From the NCBI GenBank assembly GCA_026169815.1, contig JAPFDT010000037.1:1-64000 (forward strand): DNA of 64,000 nt. Direction: 5' to 3'. This DNA is from Pseudogracilibacillus sp. (lineage in GTDB: Bacteria > Bacillota > Bacilli > Bacillales > Amphibacillaceae). Shown piece after piece: positions 30,729 through 39,880 of the stretch. A program made the translations under genes and the position numbers. The notes beneath the pieces are model-generated. The model was not told the DNA's origin. It searched no databases and saw only the letters and a list, made by a program, of their open reading frames with translations. The first letter of the stretch is position 1; each line of letters opens with the position of its first letter.

Positions 30729-31607
30729 TTATTTTTTATCTTTAATATGAATTTCATCATATATGTCTCTTCGTGATAGATTTCTATCAACAGCAACTTT
30801 TTTCATTGCTGCTTTATGCGCTAAATTTTCTTCTGTTTCATAATAATCGACATGTTCGGCAATCGACAAATGAGCCCACCATAATGCATCTGTCACTATT
30901 TCTGTTCCACCTTCAATCAGAATACAACATTCTCCCTTAATCGTTTCGTCTTGAAATGATACACTAATTTCCTCAGCTGAACCGCGAATAAATTCCTCAT
31001 GTAATTTCGTTATTTCCCGAGCAATAACGATTTGACGACTGCCCCCTAACGTTTTTGCGATTTGTTGGACAGTCTCTTTTACACGAAATGGTGATTCATA
31101 TAAAATGACTGTAGCTGGATAATTGCCTAAACGCGTTAATTCGGTAACCTTTTCTTGTTTCTTTCGTGGTAAAAAACCATAAAACAAAAATTCATCTGTC
31201 GCTAATCCTGATCCTACTAACGCATTGATTGCTGCAGTAGCACCTGGTAAAACAGTAACCCGTAACTGATGTGTAATGACTTCTTTCACTAAATCATTTC
31301 CAGGATCAGATATAGCTGGCATTCCCGCATCACTTACTAAAGCTAACGTTTCCCCTTGCTTTAATTTATCCAAAATCTGTTCTGTTCGTTGTGCCTGATT
31401 ATGTTCATGATAGCTTAATACATTATTTTTTATCTCAAAATGATTGAGTAACTTTTGTGTATGTCGTGTATCTTCTGCTAAAATCAAATCTGCTTCTTCT
31501 AACGTTCTTAAAGCACGCAATGTAATATCTTCTAAATTACCAATCGGAGTTGGCACAATATAAAGGATACCTTGTCCATCATCTTCAAAGTTCTTTTTTC
31601 GCTGCAT
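30729..31607 (-). CDS. rsmI: 16S rRNA (cytidine1402-2'-O)-methyltransferase RsmI
   Basis: Tetrapyrrole-methylase-fold enzyme that methylates the ribose of C1402 in 16S rRNA. Signatures are LYIVPTPIGNLEDITLRAL, LAEDTRHTQKLLNHF, LVSDAGMPAISDPGNDLV and ATVILYESPFRVKETV. 292 aa, normal length. It follows yazA by 3 bp and forms the yabA-to-rsmI group seen in B. subtilis. Confidence 0.96.
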   Translation of the reverse strand: MQRKKNFEDDGQGILYIVPTPIGNLEDITLRALRTLEEADLILAEDTRHTQKLLNHFEIKNNVLSYHEHNQAQRTEQILDKLKQGETLALVSDAGMPAISDPGNDLVKEVITHQLRVTVLPGATAAINALVGSGLATDEFLFYGFLPRKKQEKVTELTRLGNYPATVILYESPFRVKETVQQIAKTLGGSRQIVIAREITKLHEEFIRGSAEEISVSFQDETIKGECCILIEGGTEIVTDALWWAHLSIAEHVDYYETEENLAHKAAMKKVAVDRNLSRRDIYDEIHIKDKK

Positions 31608-31610
31608 TAT

Positions 31611-31874
31611 TTATCCTTCCTTTTTAAACGCATGAATTAGTGCTAACTTGTCTTTCCGTTGTAATTTCTTAATTTGTATTTCGCGACGCAATGCATCCCC
31701 TTTTGTAGTTAGTACTTCTACATAGACGAGTTCAAATGGACCTCGACCACGCGTATATTTAGCACCTTTACCACTTTCATGTACTTTTAAACGCTCTTCT
31801 ACATCAACAGCATAACCAGTATATAATGTGTCATCATGGCATTTCAGCATATAAACAAAATGTTCATTCGCCAT
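31611..31874 (-). CDS. yazA: GIY-YIG nuclease-fold protein YazA
   Basis: 87 aa protein made of a single GIY-YIG/UvrC N-terminal-like domain: VYMLKCHDDTLYTGYAVDVE contains the two tyrosine motifs, followed by KGAKYTRGRGPFELVYVEVL. Family members are predicted structure-selective nucleases, but a cellular role for YazA is not established. It overlaps the 3' end of yabB by 11 bp and precedes rsmI by 3 bp, so all three are co-translated. Confidence 0.94.
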   Translation of the reverse strand: MANEHFVYMLKCHDDTLYTGYAVDVEERLKVHESGKGAKYTRGRGPFELVYVEVLTTKGDALRREIQIKKLQRKDKLALIHAFKKEG

Positions 31875-32604
31875 AAATAATACTCCTCATTTCAGCCGTG
31901 TACCTTCCATCAGCTTCATAAGTATATAATGGATCTAACACTTGCAAACCGCTCTTTCCATCACGAATGCCTTCAATTAATAACATATTAGCATCTTTTC
32001 CTGCTTTCGGATATACGAACTGTAATCGTTTCGGCTCTATTCGATAAGCCCGCATATACGTCAAAATATCGACAAGGCGTTCCGGACGATGTACGAGTGA
32101 AATCTTACCGCCTGGTTTTACATAAAGTTTACATGCCGCAATAACCTGTTCTAACGTACAACATACTTCGTGCCTTGCAATGGTTAAATGTTCATTTTCG
32201 TTATGTTGTGTCGGATGTTTCGTTTGAAAATAAGGTGGATTACACGTCACAACGTCATAAAAGCTTTGTTGCAAAGCTGTTTGTCGCTCTGTTAAATCTC
32301 CTTGTATAATTGAAATTTTATCTGTTAAATCGTTTAATACTATACTGCGCTTTGCCATATTTGTTAAGCGTTCTTGTATTTCTAATCCGACAATTTTTCC
32401 ATGCGTTCTTTGTGACAACAATAATGGTATTGCTCCATTACCTGTACATAAATCCAATATGTTTCCTTTTTGAATTGGCATATATGTAAAATGTGCTAAT
32501 AAAACAGCATCTAACGAATAAGAAAACACAGTTGGACTTTGGATGATTCTTATTTTTTCATCTTGCACTAAATGATCAATCCGCTCATCACCATACAATG
32601 TCAT
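31864..32604 (-). CDS. yabB: tRNA1(Val) (adenine37-N6)-methyltransferase-like protein YabB
   Basis: SAM-dependent N6-adenine methyltransferase of the TrmN6 family; a tRNA anticodon-loop target is likely from family knowledge. Motifs are SPTVFSYSLDAVLLAHF, the SAM site ILDLCTGNGAIPLLLSQ and the catalytic NPPYF in VVTCNPPYFQTK. ATG 32604 (MTLYGDERID) after AAGGTGGG is preferred over the in-frame GTG 32619, giving 246 aa, nearly the B. subtilis length. In B. subtilis yabA abuts yabB, whereas here two palindromic repeats separate them. Confidence 0.94.
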   Translation of the reverse strand: MTLYGDERIDHLVQDEKIRIIQSPTVFSYSLDAVLLAHFTYMPIQKGNILDLCTGNGAIPLLLSQRTHGKIVGLEIQERLTNMAKRSIVLNDLTDKISIIQGDLTERQTALQQSFYDVVTCNPPYFQTKHPTQHNENEHLTIARHEVCCTLEQVIAACKLYVKPGGKISLVHRPERLVDILTYMRAYRIEPKRLQFVYPKAGKDANMLLIEGIRDGKSGLQVLDPLYTYEADGRYTAEMRSIIYGE

Positions 32605-32689
32605 ATTATCATTTCCCACCTTAAAAAATAATTTATGGTTTGATTTTATGTAAAGATAGTATAATGCGCTATCTTAATTTTTATATAAA

Positions 32690-32990
32690 ACATAGATACA
32701 TGAAGCAATTTCATAACTCATATTTAGTAGCTAAAACACGAACTTTATGTTCGAGGGCACATCCGTTTTCTTTCATTCCATCCACCTGCTTTCTGCGGGC
32801 ATGGTCTCAACTCTTGCTACAACACTAACGTGTTGCAGCAAGGATTTTCGGACTCATGCTTTTCCCGCAAGAGTCAGGTGGCTTCCATTCAAATAAACTT
32901 AGTTACATGAACTAACAACTATGAGAATGAATGTTAATAACTAAATGTTCATGTTTTTAATTAGCTTATTCTATTATAAAATTAATACTT
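32690..32990. repeat. Palindromic intergenic element, class C
   Basis: AAAACACGAACTTTATG, CTGCTTTCTGCGGGCATGG, the central hairpin CTTGCTACAACACTAACG / CGTGTTGCAGCAAGG, TTTTCGGACTCATGC, TTTTCCCGCAAGAGTC and the right end AAATGTTCATGTTTTTAATT. Same plan as the copy at 3271, but the central palindrome has matching changes on both sides (TTGCTACAAC/GTTGCAGCAAG), so pairing is preserved. Confidence 0.85.
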
Positions 32991-33002
32991 CTTAGTAAAT
33001 CA

Positions 33003-33180
33003 AACAGCAAAATGAAGCGGAAGAAACCTACGTAGACTCCTGTGGGAAAAGCAACAACCGAAAATCCACTTCATAAGTTTGCGTTAGCGAACTTATGAAG
33101 TTAGTTGAGGTGTTGCCCACGGAAAGCGAAGTAGGTTTCTGGAGCGACGCTTTCACTGCTTCCTAATACTTTAACTTATC
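33003..33180. repeat. Palindromic intergenic element, class D
   Basis: Arms AGCGGAAGAAACCTACGTAG and GAAGTAGGTTTCTGGAGCG, core GACTCCTGTGGGAAAAGC and GCCCACGGAAAGCG, centre ACTTCATAAGTTTGCG / CGAACTTATGAAGT. The left flank CAAACAGCAAAATGAAGCGG and right flank ACTGCTTCCTAATACTTTAA recur at 41962-42125, whose centre is entirely different. Confidence 0.82.
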
Positions 33181-33281
33181 TCCAACATTATTTATTGGAC
33201 ACCCTTTTAAATCTTACATATTATGTAGCCTTATCGTTAAGCTGAAATTGACTGTTGCTCTAAACAGACAGACATAATCAA

Positions 33282-33325
33282 AAAATATCCCCTAACAAAA
33301 TGGAAATCTTCCATCTTTAGGGGAT
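33282..33325 (-). terminator. Terminator of yabA
   Basis: ATCCCCTAA...TTAGGGGAT with an inner TGGAA/TTCCA helix, and TATTTTTT on the minus strand. About 55 bp past the yabA stop. Confidence 0.85.
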
Positions 33326-33380
33326 TGTTCATTATGAGTTAGTTTTATAATAAATAAAACATAACTCTTTTCGTATAAAA

Positions 33381-33713
33381 TTAATCAAACAACTCTAGAC
33401 AAAACAAGCAATCTCCATCTGTTCTTGGACTTCCAAATTGCATATGGCAAATATGAAAACCTTCTTTATAAATCCGTGCTAAGTTATCGAACCCTTCACC
33501 TGGAAGAGTCGCCTCCCCTTCTTCGGATGATGGCGATGAATCGCTTAAATTGTTATCTAAGTATGAGCGTAAGTGTTTGTTTTCAACATTTAAGCGATGG
33601 TTTTCTTCAATAATGGCACTTAAATCTCCCTTTAGATGACCAAGCTGTTCATATAATTCTCCAATTTGCTCTTCCATATGGGACACTTGATCAAATATTT
33701 GCCTCTTATTCAC
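33381..33713 (-). CDS. yabA: Replication initiation control protein YabA
   Basis: Negative regulator of replication initiation that binds DnaA and DnaN. 110 aa with an N-terminal leucine-zipper-like coiled coil ([20 protein letters not shown] onwards) and a C-terminal zinc site made of [11 protein letters not shown] and [10 protein letters not shown]. Slightly shorter than the B. subtilis protein in the linker. It follows ricT by 14 bp, completing the dnaX-side replication group (holB, ricT, yabA). Confidence 0.95.
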   Translation of the reverse strand: MNKRQIFDQVSHMEEQIGELYEQLGHLKGDLSAIIEENHRLNVENKHLRSYLDNNLSDSSPSSEEGEATLPGEGFDNLARIYKEGFHICHMQFGSPRTDGDCLFCLELFD

Positions 33714-33727
33714 TCCTAACCACCTCT

Positions 33728-34555
33728 TTATTCTGTGACAGGTACAGAAATTATATTTTCCTCTATTAGTTCATCTAATGTATATTCTATTATTGTATCA
33801 TCTTCATATAATTTTATTTGAATAAGCGCTTCTAATAAATTTAAGCCAATTACTTTTCCACGGCCATAACTTGTCGCTATGTCCTCTCCTATATCTGGTA
33901 ATTGTTTCTTCGTATCTTCATAATGATCATTTTCATACTTTAAACAACACATTAATCGACCACATAACCCCGATATTTTAGCTGGGTTTAATGATAAACT
34001 TTGATCTTTTGCCATTTTAATTGATACAGGATCAAAATCTCCTAAAAAAGTAGAACAACATAGTACCCGCCCACATGGACCGATACCACCTAAAAGTTTC
34101 GCTTCATCTCGTACACCAATTTGTCTTAACTCAATTCTCGTTTTAAATTGAGCTGCTAAATCTTTTACTAAATCTCGAAAGTCAATTCTACCCTCTGCTG
34201 TAAAATAAAAAATCACTTTATTACGATCAAATGTATATTCAACATCAACTAAATTCATATCTAATCGATGATAACGTACTTTTTCGTTACATACACGTAA
34301 TGCTTTATAAGCTAAATGTTCATTTTCTTGCACATTTTTCACATCTGCCTCACTAGCAATTCGCTTAACTTTCTTTAATGGTAACACAACATCATCTTCA
34401 TCGACCAATTTATCAACAATGACTACCTTACCAAACTCGATTCCGCGAGCTGTCTCTACAATAACATAGTCATCTAGTATAATCTCATATGCATTCGGGT
34501 CAAAATAATATATTTTGCCTGCTTCCTTAAAGCGCACTCCGATTACTTCTATCAT
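33728..34555 (-). CDS. ricT: RicT (YaaT), RNase Y regulatory complex subunit
   Basis: Member of the PSP1 family. In B. subtilis RicT forms a complex with RicA and RicF that binds Fe-S clusters, directs RNase Y maturation of transcripts and supports the Spo0A phosphorelay. Visible Cys motifs are [14 protein letters not shown] and [14 protein letters not shown], which fit cluster coordination. 275 aa. Tight spacing with holB (12 bp) and yabA (14 bp) indicates one transcript. Confidence 0.96.
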   Translation of the reverse strand: MIEVIGVRFKEAGKIYYFDPNAYEIILDDYVIVETARGIEFGKVVIVDKLVDEDDVVLPLKKVKRIASEADVKNVQENEHLAYKALRVCNEKVRYHRLDMNLVDVEYTFDRNKVIFYFTAEGRIDFRDLVKDLAAQFKTRIELRQIGVRDEAKLLGGIGPCGRVLCCSTFLGDFDPVSIKMAKDQSLSLNPAKISGLCGRLMCCLKYENDHYEDTKKQLPDIGEDIATSYGRGKVIGLNLLEALIQIKLYEDDTIIEYTLDELIEENIISVPVTE

Positions 34556-34567
34556 GATAACCCACCT

Positions 34568-35560
34568 TTAAAATTGAAGTACCAGTTGTTCCATCACTAA
34601 TGTTGGATGAATATTTTGATTCATCTTCTGTCTAGCATGTAAAAGATTTTTTAACATTTGAAGTAATCTCTTTTGCGTAAACTGACTAACAGCCTTTTGC
34701 AATAGGCCGTCTCCTGATTGAAATAAAAACGTATGACTTTCTCGTCCAAGTTGAAAATGAACGATATCTTTTATAGCAATAATAAGTAAATCTAAACCAA
34801 GCTCTTGGTCTTTACGTTCTTTCAATTGCGGTAACCATTTTTGATGAACAAATAAATAACGTTCTTCGTAACGGACAAGCAACTCATAAATAAGTTGTGT
34901 CACGACATCACGAACGTCATAGATAATTCCTTCTTCATGATACTGAACCGCATCATCTATATTATTCGTTAAAGCACTTAATAAACGTGCATTATTTTCG
35001 TTAATTGATACTTCTTCTAATTGAATCAATCTATTTTGAAAAGCCGATTCATCTAACGGCTGTAAATCGATAATCTGACAACGAGACCTAATCGTTGGAA
35101 TAATGCTTTGCCCATTATTAGTAAGTAAAATCGCAGTCGTATCCATACCAGGTTCTTCTAAAAACTTTAAAATCCGATTGGCAGCATTTACTGTTAAAGC
35201 TTCGGCACCTGAAATAATATATATCTTTTTCGACGTCTCTAATCCTGTATAAACAAATTCTTTTCGTAATAAATCTATCTGTTCATTTCTAATCGTTCTA
35301 CCATCTGGCTCAATCCAATGAACATCCGGATGGTTACCAGTCAAAATCCTTTTACACGTGTTACATGTTTGACATGGTTCAATCTGTTCCGGTTGTTCAC
35401 ACAAAAGTGTCATCGCTAATAATAGCGCAAATGACTTTTTTCCTGTTCCGCGCGAACCTTGCAATAAATAAGCATGGGACACACGGTTTCTTTTTAAACT
35501 GTTCATCATTATTTTACTTGCTAATGGTTGAACTTCTTCTAACTCATTCCATGTCTGCAT
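34568..35560 (-). CDS. holB: DNA polymerase III delta' subunit
   Basis: Clamp-loader subunit, 330 aa. AAA+ features: HAYLLQGSRGTGKKSFALLL (P-loop), a zinc module CEQPEQIEPCQTCNTCKR, the region DVHWIEPDGRTIRNEQIDLL, and a sensor-like LTNNGQSIIPTIRSRCQII. As expected for delta' the ATPase site is degenerate compared with DnaX. It lies between yaaR and ricT, as in B. subtilis. Confidence 0.96.
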   Translation of the reverse strand: MQTWNELEEVQPLASKIMMNSLKRNRVSHAYLLQGSRGTGKKSFALLLAMTLLCEQPEQIEPCQTCNTCKRILTGNHPDVHWIEPDGRTIRNEQIDLLRKEFVYTGLETSKKIYIISGAEALTVNAANRILKFLEEPGMDTTAILLTNNGQSIIPTIRSRCQIIDLQPLDESAFQNRLIQLEEVSINENNARLLSALTNNIDDAVQYHEEGIIYDVRDVVTQLIYELLVRYEERYLFVHQKWLPQLKERKDQELGLDLLIIAIKDIVHFQLGRESHTFLFQSGDGLLQKAVSQFTQKRLLQMLKNLLHARQKMNQNIHPTLVMEQLVLQF

Positions 35561-35577
35561 TTAAAAGACATCCTTCA

Positions 35578-36012
35578 TTACGTATATATATTTACTAATA
35601 GACCACGAATCTCGCCAATAACACCTAGTAAATCAACTGTCTTCTGTTCTTGGTCTAACACATCTTCTGTTAATTCCATTAACTTTTCATCAATTTCTTC
35701 AACCGTCGTCAACTTTTGACTATAGTGATTCGCAGTAAAACTCTGTTCATGATTTAGTTTCAATCCTTTATATACCGTTTCTTGGAGAAACTCTTTAATC
35801 ATTCGTTTAAACTTTACTAAATCACGAAAAGAACGAAATTTTGCTAACTTTTCGCCCTGTTTCGTAATATCATCTAATAATTGACCTAACTCTTCACGAA
35901 CTAGCTTATGTGATTGAGTTTGTACCATTTTATCAAAAGTATTTTTCCCTTCGTGCTTTTGTTGCATAGGGGCTTTCGTTACTTTTGGTTGCATTTCTTG
36001 AGAAATCTTCAT
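35578..36012 (-). CDS. yaaR: DUF327 family protein YaaR
   Basis: 144 aa, mostly helical and charged, no membrane segment. Recognised from DUF327 features (DKMVQTQSHKLVREELGQLL, LLGVIGEIRGLLVNIYT at the C-terminus) and from its fixed place between darA and holB. Function is unknown. Starts 64 bp after the darA stop. Confidence 0.9.
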   Translation of the reverse strand: MKISQEMQPKVTKAPMQQKHEGKNTFDKMVQTQSHKLVREELGQLLDDITKQGEKLAKFRSFRDLVKFKRMIKEFLQETVYKGLKLNHEQSFTANHYSQKLTTVEEIDEKLMELTEDVLDQEQKTVDLLGVIGEIRGLLVNIYT

Positions 36013-36076
36013 TGCGATGTCCCCTCTCTAGTCCATCATGTTGTCTTTCACTGCATAGTTTCTTATCAACAACAGC

Positions 36077-37053
<977 letters not shown>

Positions 37054-37259
37054 GACTTCCTCTCTACTTAACCTGTAAAACTCTATTTATAAACAGATTA
37101 CAGTTTCATTCCCTAACTCTAGTATATCATGGTTTTTCATTATATTTAACTGACTTACCCTATAATAATTAGCTAGATTATTTTATATGAGCCATTTTAT
37201 GGATGAATTGTTATATAACAACTATTTTAAACCGTTATAAAGCAAATGCAAGATAAAAG

Positions 37260-37318
37260 AAATGCGCAAGAATAGTAGTTATTATAAAACAAGAAAAAAC
37301 ATACTGTTCTGCGCATTT
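37260..37318 (-). terminator. Terminator of gin
   Basis: AAATGCGCA...TGCGCATTT with a second paired segment AATAGTA/TACTGTT and TTTCTTTT following on the minus strand. Confidence 0.7.
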
Positions 37319-37337
37319 AATATAATTAAAATAATAG

Positions 37338-37514
37338 TTATGATGAATATAAAGTTTGTTGGTTAATTGGTTTTAATTTTTGTACATAGTAGCGATATTT
37401 CTCTTCTTGCGTATCTGTATGGATTAAATTGTATTCACACGATATGCAAATAAATGACGTACAAATACGGATTCCTTGCATCCTATCTTCCTCACAAATA
37501 ATACAATGTCCCAC
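37338..37514 (-). CDS. csfB: Anti-sigma factor Gin (CsfB)
   Basis: Forespore protein that inhibits sigma-G (and sigma-E) prematurely active in B. subtilis. A zinc-finger with HCIICEEDRMQGIRICTSFI and CISCEYNLIHTD provides two CxxC pairs. I prefer GTG 37514 (translated MGHCIICEE), six bases after GGGAGGG, giving 58 aa; the open frame extends 11 codons further. It lies between tmk and bofA, as in B. subtilis. Confidence 0.93.
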   Translation of the reverse strand: MGHCIICEEDRMQGIRICTSFICISCEYNLIHTDTQEEKYRYYVQKLKPINQQTLYSS

Positions 37515-37590
37515 AATAATCCCTCCCGTTAGTTTAGTAGATAGCATCTCCTAATCTAACGAATTCTATACGTGCACTCTCGTTCTACTG

Positions 37591-37854
37591 TTACATCATG
37601 ACGAACAACTGAATGCATGCTAAAGAAATTACTCCGAACAATCCTAATATACTACTAATTAACACTGTAAACATATTGATTGGAATATGTAATCCAATCG
37701 CACCGCCAAACACATTAAGGAAAAACAAAAGTAAAACGCCTATTGTCACTCGAATAGCACTTTGCCCGACAAAGCGTGTCACAACACTAGGACCTCTAAC
37801 GAAAAATATAATTAACGCAAGTCCAATAGTGCCAATAATGATCATCGTCTGCAT
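37591..37854 (-). CDS. bofA: Pro-sigma-K processing inhibitor BofA
   Basis: 87 aa membrane protein that, with SpoIVFA, holds the SpoIVFB protease inactive until the forespore signals. Two hydrophobic segments: TMIIIGTIGLALIIFFVRGP and RVTIGVLLLFFLNVFGGAIG, then a C-terminal hydrophobic stretch VLISSILGLFGVISLACI. Starts after AAGGAGCTGTTTATCG. Normal length and position. Confidence 0.95.
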   Translation of the reverse strand: MQTMIIIGTIGLALIIFFVRGPSVVTRFVGQSAIRVTIGVLLLFFLNVFGGAIGLHIPINMFTVLISSILGLFGVISLACIQLFVMM

Positions 37855-37934
37855 CGATAAACAGCTCCTTCTTATCTTTATTACTATCTATGAGTCATAA
37901 AGATAGATTAGAACGATTTATCTTAATAAAAATT

Positions 37935-38150
37935 TTAATACGGTAACAAACTCACATTACGACGTTTTGCTTCTTTAATTAAAAACATATATTTCGCTTC
38001 GGCTAATAATAATTTTTGCCTTGTTTCAATGACAGGATCAATTCCGTTGTCAATGATATGTCGTAATTTCTTCCATTCTGCCTCGCTTTTAAAGATAGCT
38101 TGCAACAACGCACGATCTACTTCTTTTTGTTTTTTTCTTCTTCTCATCAT
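37935..38150 (-). CDS. yaaL: DUF2508 family protein YaaL
   Basis: 71 aa, basic N-terminus (MMRRRKKQKEVDRALLQAI) and a helical rest. Recognised by its family sequence and by lying between recR and bofA. Function unknown. Two adjacent palindromic repeats separate it from recR. Confidence 0.88.
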   Translation of the reverse strand: MMRRRKKQKEVDRALLQAIFKSEAEWKKLRHIIDNGIDPVIETRQKLLLAEAKYMFLIKEAKRRNVSLLPY

Positions 38151-38185
38151 GTCACCTAACTATTCATTATTCTTATACATCTTAA

Positions 38186-38325
38186 ACGTGACTTCGCTAC
38201 CGGAATTCACCTCGCTTTCCGCGGGCTCGCACTAAGCCTCCTCGAAAGAAGAACACTTTCTGTGGGGTCTTAGTGTCTTCGCTTTTCCACTGGAGTCTCG
38301 GCGAATTCCGTCCACTTCGTCGAGT
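38186..38325. repeat. Palindromic intergenic element, class F
   Basis: Arms CTACCGGAATTCACCT and CGGCGAATTCCGTCC, core CGCTTTCCGCGGGCTCGC and TTTTCCACTGGAGTC, centre CTAAGCCTCCTCGAAAG...CTTTCTGTGGGGTCTTAG. The only copy with these arms in the window. Confidence 0.75.
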
Positions 38326-38359
38326 ATATACTTAATTTATTTGTTATAATCTAAGCAAA

Positions 38360-38650
38360 ACTCATTTGAAACAATTTCATCATTCATGCACAGCATATCA
38401 AACACGAATATTAAGTTTAATGATATACACGTTTACTTTCACTACAGCCGACTCCTTCCCGCGGGCATGGCTTGAGCCGCTTCGGAAGAAAATTCACTTC
38501 CTGCAGGGTCTCAAGGCTCATGCTTTTCCCGCAGGAGTAAGTCGGCTTTCGTTTAAGTAAACTTAATCGCATGAGTTAAACATGTAGGATTAGAAATCTT
38601 TAAGGTTAATCATTCGTGTTTTTAATTGAATTTTCCTATTATGAAATTGA
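38360..38650. repeat. Palindromic intergenic element, class C
   Basis: ATCAAACACGAATATTAAG, CGTTTACTTTCACTACAGCC, CTTCCCGCGGGCATGG, then a centre CTTGAGCCGCTTCGGAAG...ACTTCCTGCAGGGTCTCAAG different from other class C copies, then GCTCATGCTTTTCCCGCAGG, GTTTAAGTAAACTTAATC and CATTCGTGTTTTTAATTG. It is adjacent to the class F copy. Confidence 0.83.
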
Positions 38651-38674
38651 TTCATTTACATGAAGGATATTCTT

Positions 38675-39271
38675 TTAAAGCTCTCTACGTCCTTCTAGTG
38701 ATTTTGCTAGTGTTACTTCGTCTGCGTATTCTAAGTCTCCGCCAACTGGTAAGCCATGAGCAATTCGTGATGCTTTTATTCCTGATGGTTTTACTAAACG
38801 GGAAATATACATAGCTGTCGCTTCTCCCTCGATGTTTGGATTCGTTGCTAAAATAATTTCCTTCACATCGTTATCCTTTAATCGTTGAATTAAGCTCGGA
38901 ACATTAATATCCTCGGGACCAATACCATCCATTGGCGAAATCGAACCGTGTAACACGTGATATTTTCCGTTAAACTCGCGCATTTTCTCCATCGCTATGA
39001 CGTCTTTCGAATCTTCAACGACACAAATAAGTTGTTCATCTCGCGAATGATCTTGACAAATCGAACAAGTCTCTTGGTCTGTTATATGCCCACAAATCGC
39101 ACAATGTGCTAGCTCACGTTTCGCACTAATTAAAGCTTTCGCAAAATCTACTACATCATCATCATTCATATCAATCACGAAAAAAGCCAGACGGACAGCC
39201 GTTTTTGGTCCTATACCTGGCAATTTTGTAAAACTATCAATTAACTTTGATATTGGTTCAGGATAATACAT
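38675..39271 (-). CDS. recR: Recombination mediator RecR
   Basis: Works with RecO and RecF to load RecA on SSB-coated DNA. 198 aa: helix-hairpin-helix [16 protein letters not shown], zinc finger [16 protein letters not shown], and a Toprim domain [15 protein letters not shown] and [16 protein letters not shown]. Normal length. It is 30 bp downstream of ebfC, as in all bacilli. Confidence 0.97.
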   Translation of the reverse strand: MYYPEPISKLIDSFTKLPGIGPKTAVRLAFFVIDMNDDDVVDFAKALISAKRELAHCAICGHITDQETCSICQDHSRDEQLICVVEDSKDVIAMEKMREFNGKYHVLHGSISPMDGIGPEDINVPSLIQRLKDNDVKEIILATNPNIEGEATAMYISRLVKPSGIKASRIAHGLPVGGDLEYADEVTLAKSLEGRREL

Positions 39272-39301
39272 TCCTCTTGCCTCCTAAGGCGACGAAAAAG
39301 T

Positions 39302-39616
39302 TTAGAACATTCCTGGGAGGTTCATACCTTTTGTAAATTTACCCATCGTTGCTTCCGTCTTTTCATCTACTTGCTTTAATACGTCATTTACTGCGGCAAC
39401 CATTAAATCTTCTAACATTTCTACATCATCAGGATCCACTACATCTTCCTGAATCTCAATTGCAGTAATCTTTTTTGTTCCATCTGCTTTTGCTGTTACA
39501 ACGCCACCACCAACAGAAGCTTCAAACTCCATTACCGCTAACTCTTCCTGAGCCTTCATCATCTTCTTCTGCATTTGCTGCATTTGTTTCATCATATTTC
39601 CCATATTACCTTTCAT
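39302..39616 (-). CDS. yaaK: YbaB/EbfC family nucleoid-associated protein (YaaK)
   Basis: 104 aa DNA-binding protein. A Met- and Gln-rich N-terminal helix ([20 protein letters not shown]) forms the tweezer-like arms, followed by [19 protein letters not shown]. It typically sits between dnaX and recR, as here, although a truncated repeat of about 215 bp intervenes. Confidence 0.95.
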   Translation of the reverse strand: MKGNMGNMMKQMQQMQKKMMKAQEELAVMEFEASVGGGVVTAKADGTKKITAIEIQEDVVDPDDVEMLEDLMVAAVNDVLKQVDEKTEATMGKFTKGMNLPGMF

Positions 39617-39654
39617 TGTTATTCCTCCTTTAAATTGTATGACACTTCATTATT

Positions 39655-39870
39655 TATTATGTTGAATCCATTTCATCATTCTTTTTAGTATTCCAAACAC
39701 GAACTTTACGCTTGATGATAAATCCGTTTACTTTCATTACAGCCGCCTGCTTTTTAGCGGGCATCGCCTCAATTCTTAAGGCTCGGACAAAACTGTCTTC
39801 ATATATAAATGTGGATTGATTTACTCATCATTCGTGTTTTTAATTAAATTATCCTGTTATGAAATTGATT
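39655..39870. repeat. Class C palindromic element with a class B remnant in its centre
   Basis: Left class C half CCAAACACGAACTTTACGC, CGTTTACTTTCATTACAGCC, GCTTTTTAGCGGGCATCGCC, TCAATTCTTAA. It switches into a class B end piece, GGCTCGGACAAAACTGTC, ATATATAAATGTGGATTGAT, and then to the class C right end TCATTCGTGTTTTTAATTAA. Most of both elements' middles are deleted. The switch point after TCAAYTCTTAA is the same as at 19384-19738. Confidence 0.78.
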
Positions 39871-39880
39871 CATGTTATGT